Assembly (NCBI RefSeq): GCF_018691265.1
Contig: NW_024881316.1
Location: forward strand, 28,145,319 to 28,209,318
Source: Tyto alba
Lineage: Eukaryota > Chordata > Aves > Strigiformes > Tytonidae
Length of the DNA stretch: 64,000 bases
Reading direction: 5' to 3'
Shown here: positions 61,101 to 64,000 of the stretch, in pieces
How positions within the stretch are numbered: the stretch's first letter is position 1
How the letters are laid out: every line of letters begins with the position of its first letter
Program-made: the position numbers and the translations under genes
The notes under the pieces: model-generated
What the model saw: the letters and a program-made list of their open reading frames with translations, nothing else
Database searches by the model: none
What the model was told of the DNA's origin: nothing

Positions 61101-64000
61101 GTCTACTCAAAAGCATGAGCAGGCTTTTCAAGCCTAGTCCTCAGAAAAGTTCACACCCAACTTTATAAAGATTTCTGTGGGATTCCTTACAGTGAAAAAC
61201 ATGAGTAAGTCTTTGTGGACTGAGGTGGTAATCTATTTAATCTGTGTGTAACTATTTCCTCATGTTCAAAGGGCTAGGCTGCAGCACAGCCCCACGGGTG
61301 ACCAGAGGGCTGTGGAAGGAGCCAGTTTTTAGAGGTCTGAAGGCTAAGCTGTGCTACAGCTACGTACCCACCCTCCTTTCTCCAAAAATGATGATGCTAG
61401 AGCATAACACTTTATCTGTTTACTAGGTGTGCACAGTATGCCAGAGATGGGTCTTGGTTACTGTTTGTTGCATCCTTTTATTTTGGAGGACTTAGGCATT
61501 TGAAAATACACCATAAGGAAAAATATAATATATTCTGCATAATTTTGCAGTTTTAAAGTGATAGAGACCCCTAAATAAAGCAGGTCTCAGTGTAATGATT
61601 AATGTCTTACTAGATGCTATCTTCGCACTTGCATAGAACTTGACAACTCCCCTAAGGGTGAAGTCAGCCTGGTTTTCCTGTTCTTACAAGAAGATCCCCA
61701 TTCTATAAATACTTGTGTTAACTGATTCTAGTCTTCCTATATCTTCTAAGACGTTATTTTGCAATTAATTATGTTAATAAGGGAAAAGCCCCACTGAGAG
61801 TTATAGCAGAGATCTTCACTGTAACCAGAGAACATTTTTTTCTACAAAGGTGACAGTCAGGACTGAACTTTGTACTGAAGTTGCTATTTTTGTGAATTGA
61901 CAGAAAAGTGATACCTGCTTGCACAAGCTACAGAAAACAGTGGCCCTAATTCTTTACCAGTTATTTGAAAAAGAAAACCAAAACCCCCATGCATCCGACA
62001 TATCTTACATACAAGGAATCTGAATGAAATAAATGTCTGAAAGAAAAGAGAACAAACTGAAGGTAGAAGCAGCCAATTAATTAGTCAACACCTCTATCAT
62101 AAGGAGGCAGTTCTGACAGTAGCAAAGAGCAGGATCTCTGCTGTTCTAGCATCTCCAACAGATAGGCTATTATCAGAAACTAGATTTTAGTTGCCAAGTA
62201 ATTCTAATTCTGATTTGGTCTTGAGGCAATTCCAGGTTTCCTAAGGGACAAATAAAAGATCCCACAGGAAACGTTTTTGCGGCTCAGGAACAGAAAGGGG
62301 TGAAATGGCTGTGTAGAATGAAATGTCCCTTGTCTTCCAGCAGGAATAAGCTCACTTTTCCCTATAAAATGAAATCTCAGTTTACCTACACTACCAGAAA
62401 TCAAACTGACTACCAAGAAGACAGAAGGTGTGCTCATGAAATCATTGTAGGAGAGTTTGCTGAGCATTCAACCCTTCAGCACATACAAAGGTACTCTGCA
62501 CTGACAAGGCAATAGATTTCCGTTTCCTAAGGTTATAGTTTCATCCCGCTGAAGTCACTGGATTTAAAACTGCATGCCAAGCAAATCAGATTAATTACTA
62601 CCACTGATGAAGAGGATAGACTCAAAGACAAAAAAAAAATGTATTTCAGAATGACAGATTTCTGAGGAAATCTACATCAACAACATATTGCAACAGCAAT
62701 AAGTAATAAAATACCAACTTTGCCTGAAGCACAAACATAAGGTTCCAGATACACACTTCCTATTTTACCCCATTTAAACTGTTATACCTTCTGCATTCTC
62801 CATGCTGTATTCATTACAGAGCTGGCATTGGTAGCTGGAAGCAGCATAAAAAAAGTAAATACCTTGGCCACAGCAACAAATCACTTAAGTTCAATCTATT
62901 AAATTAAGTTTTTGTGACTTATTATGACTTGCAAATTCATCATCTATCACAGAAGATGAATTTTTCATGAACGGACCTGAAGAATGGATATGAGAAAATA
63001 CCTCCAGCTTCTTCCAAAGTGACAGTCAGGAATGAGTTCAAGTACTAATTAGAGTGGTTCTGCTGCACAACAGAAGTAACAATATGACCATGTCTTTAGA
63101 AGTGAGTGGGAAGTGAATAAGAACAAAGAAGGGAGTTTTTAGAGTGCTCCACGGGCAAATTAAAATTCAGCATTAATGGGGAGGTATGCAGATGAGATTG
63201 GGATGGGTAGAAGCTGCCAGAGGAAAATCCTACTTCCTATTGTGCTCCTTAATTTAGAGACAGGAGAAATCAAGCAAAACTAAGGCTGGGGCACATGTTC
63301 ACTCCAAGATCTGTCTGTGCTAGCAGAAGCTGTTGTCTTCAGCTGAACACATTTCCTCTCCCCCACCATCCATGTTGCAGTTTACTGCCCCTTCTAATCT
63401 GCTCCTGAGTTGTTTGTATGCTTGTCTCTGCAAGCTGGGTTACTTTGAACGGTAACCCTTTTCTGACCTGTCACATTTAGCTCTGTGTAGGTAAGGAACA
63501 ATTCCAAGCAGCTCAGCTAACAGCTGGCAGGGAACTATAGCATCTGGCAGGAGATCCATAATGGCCTTCTAGCTGACATAGCTTGGAGCTGGAGAAGCTG
63601 TGCCCACTGTCTGGCTCTTCACAATTAGTGGTGACTTCTGTGACTGCCATTTGGCACAATTTCATATGCAAAAGATTCATTAAGCATCAGCCTTTGGTGG
63701 TAGAAAAAGAAGTTGTAAGAGCTTTACAAAAGGTACATCCTTGAGCAAATCTGTACACCACAGACCTTAAGTTAGGCCAGTGTGTGATGTGGCTATAACT
63801 GGCAGAAGAAAAAAACCCAACATTGCACCCAGTGAAAAATAGGGCATCATTTGGCTAAAACTAGCAGCTAATTGAAACAGCTTTCTCCCTAAAAATACAA
63901 TTCTTATTACCTACATGTGTCAGATGCTAGCAAATAACTAATGAAACAGAAATAGCAAACAGTAATAAAGGTGTTGGGTGAAATCTTGCTGCTGAGAGTA

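Larger units (their letters stand above)
54191..64000. other. Intergenic region upstream of CLN8
   Basis: About 9.8 kb, largely AT-rich, in which I recognise no exon. By synteny with mammals the minus-strand gene DLGAP2 would be expected to the right. Its conserved C-terminus was looked for and not found, though part of a long 3' UTR could lie here unseen. Contents noted: a 36-nt C tract at 58118-58153 and three spaced copies of a GTGGGAG unit at 57451-57510. Short open frames up to 140 codons lack support. Confidence 0.5.

Noticed and set aside
54191..64000. DLGAP2 coding exons expected from synteny
   Set aside because: The conserved C-terminal residues I could look for were not found on the minus strand; a 3' UTR cannot be excluded but is not supported.

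Overview
This is vertebrate nuclear DNA, most likely from a bird. The evidence is: spliced genes with consensus GT/AG junctions, two CpG-island promoters, CR1-type LINE fragments, several solo LTRs of an avian-looking endogenous retrovirus type, and small introns and intergenic gaps compared with mammals. Two genes are supported, both on the minus strand and head to tail: CLN8 (about 51.2-54.1 kb), and downstream of it the 5' part of ARHGEF10 (from about 40.5 kb leftwards and out of the window). As I recall, this is also the mammalian gene order and relative orientation, with DLGAP2 expected upstream of CLN8. Layout, reading leftwards as transcribed: 64-54.2 kb is intergenic DNA without a recognisable exon. 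54.2-53.4 kb is the CLN8 CpG island with an NRF1-type site and a candidate non-coding first exon. 52.52-51.16 kb holds the two coding exons of CLN8, together a complete 285-residue TLC-domain protein ending in a dilysine signal. 51.16 to about 47.27 kb is probably CLN8 3' UTR. 47.3-40.9 kb is intergenic and contains one diverged LTR and two mononucleotide tracts. 40.9-39.8 kb is the ARHGEF10 CpG island with tandem GC boxes and a strong splice donor. The rest is ARHGEF10: a small exon with the start codon at 26.66 kb, then coding exons at 6.9, 5.4, 4.1, 2.8 and 1.6 kb. These join in phase to give the first 233 residues or so of the protein (acidic/proline-rich N-terminus, before the DH domain). 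The next exon lies beyond the left edge. The large ARHGEF10 introns carry three solo LTRs (16.2, 20.7 and 23.1 kb) and several CR1 fragments. The 16.2 and 23.1 kb LTRs are related copies in opposite orientation, each with a perfect 5-bp target-site duplication. The 23.1 kb copy points the same way as ARHGEF10. No tRNA, rRNA, CRISPR array or bacterial-type operon is visible, and I found no new multi-gene system. The most informative observations are about gene structure: possible upstream ORFs in both genes, candidate alternative 5' exons of ARHGEF10 that are all in the same splice phase, and LTRs that could influence transcription. Everything was read by eye from the sequence. Family assignments rest on remembered protein sequences, not on a search.
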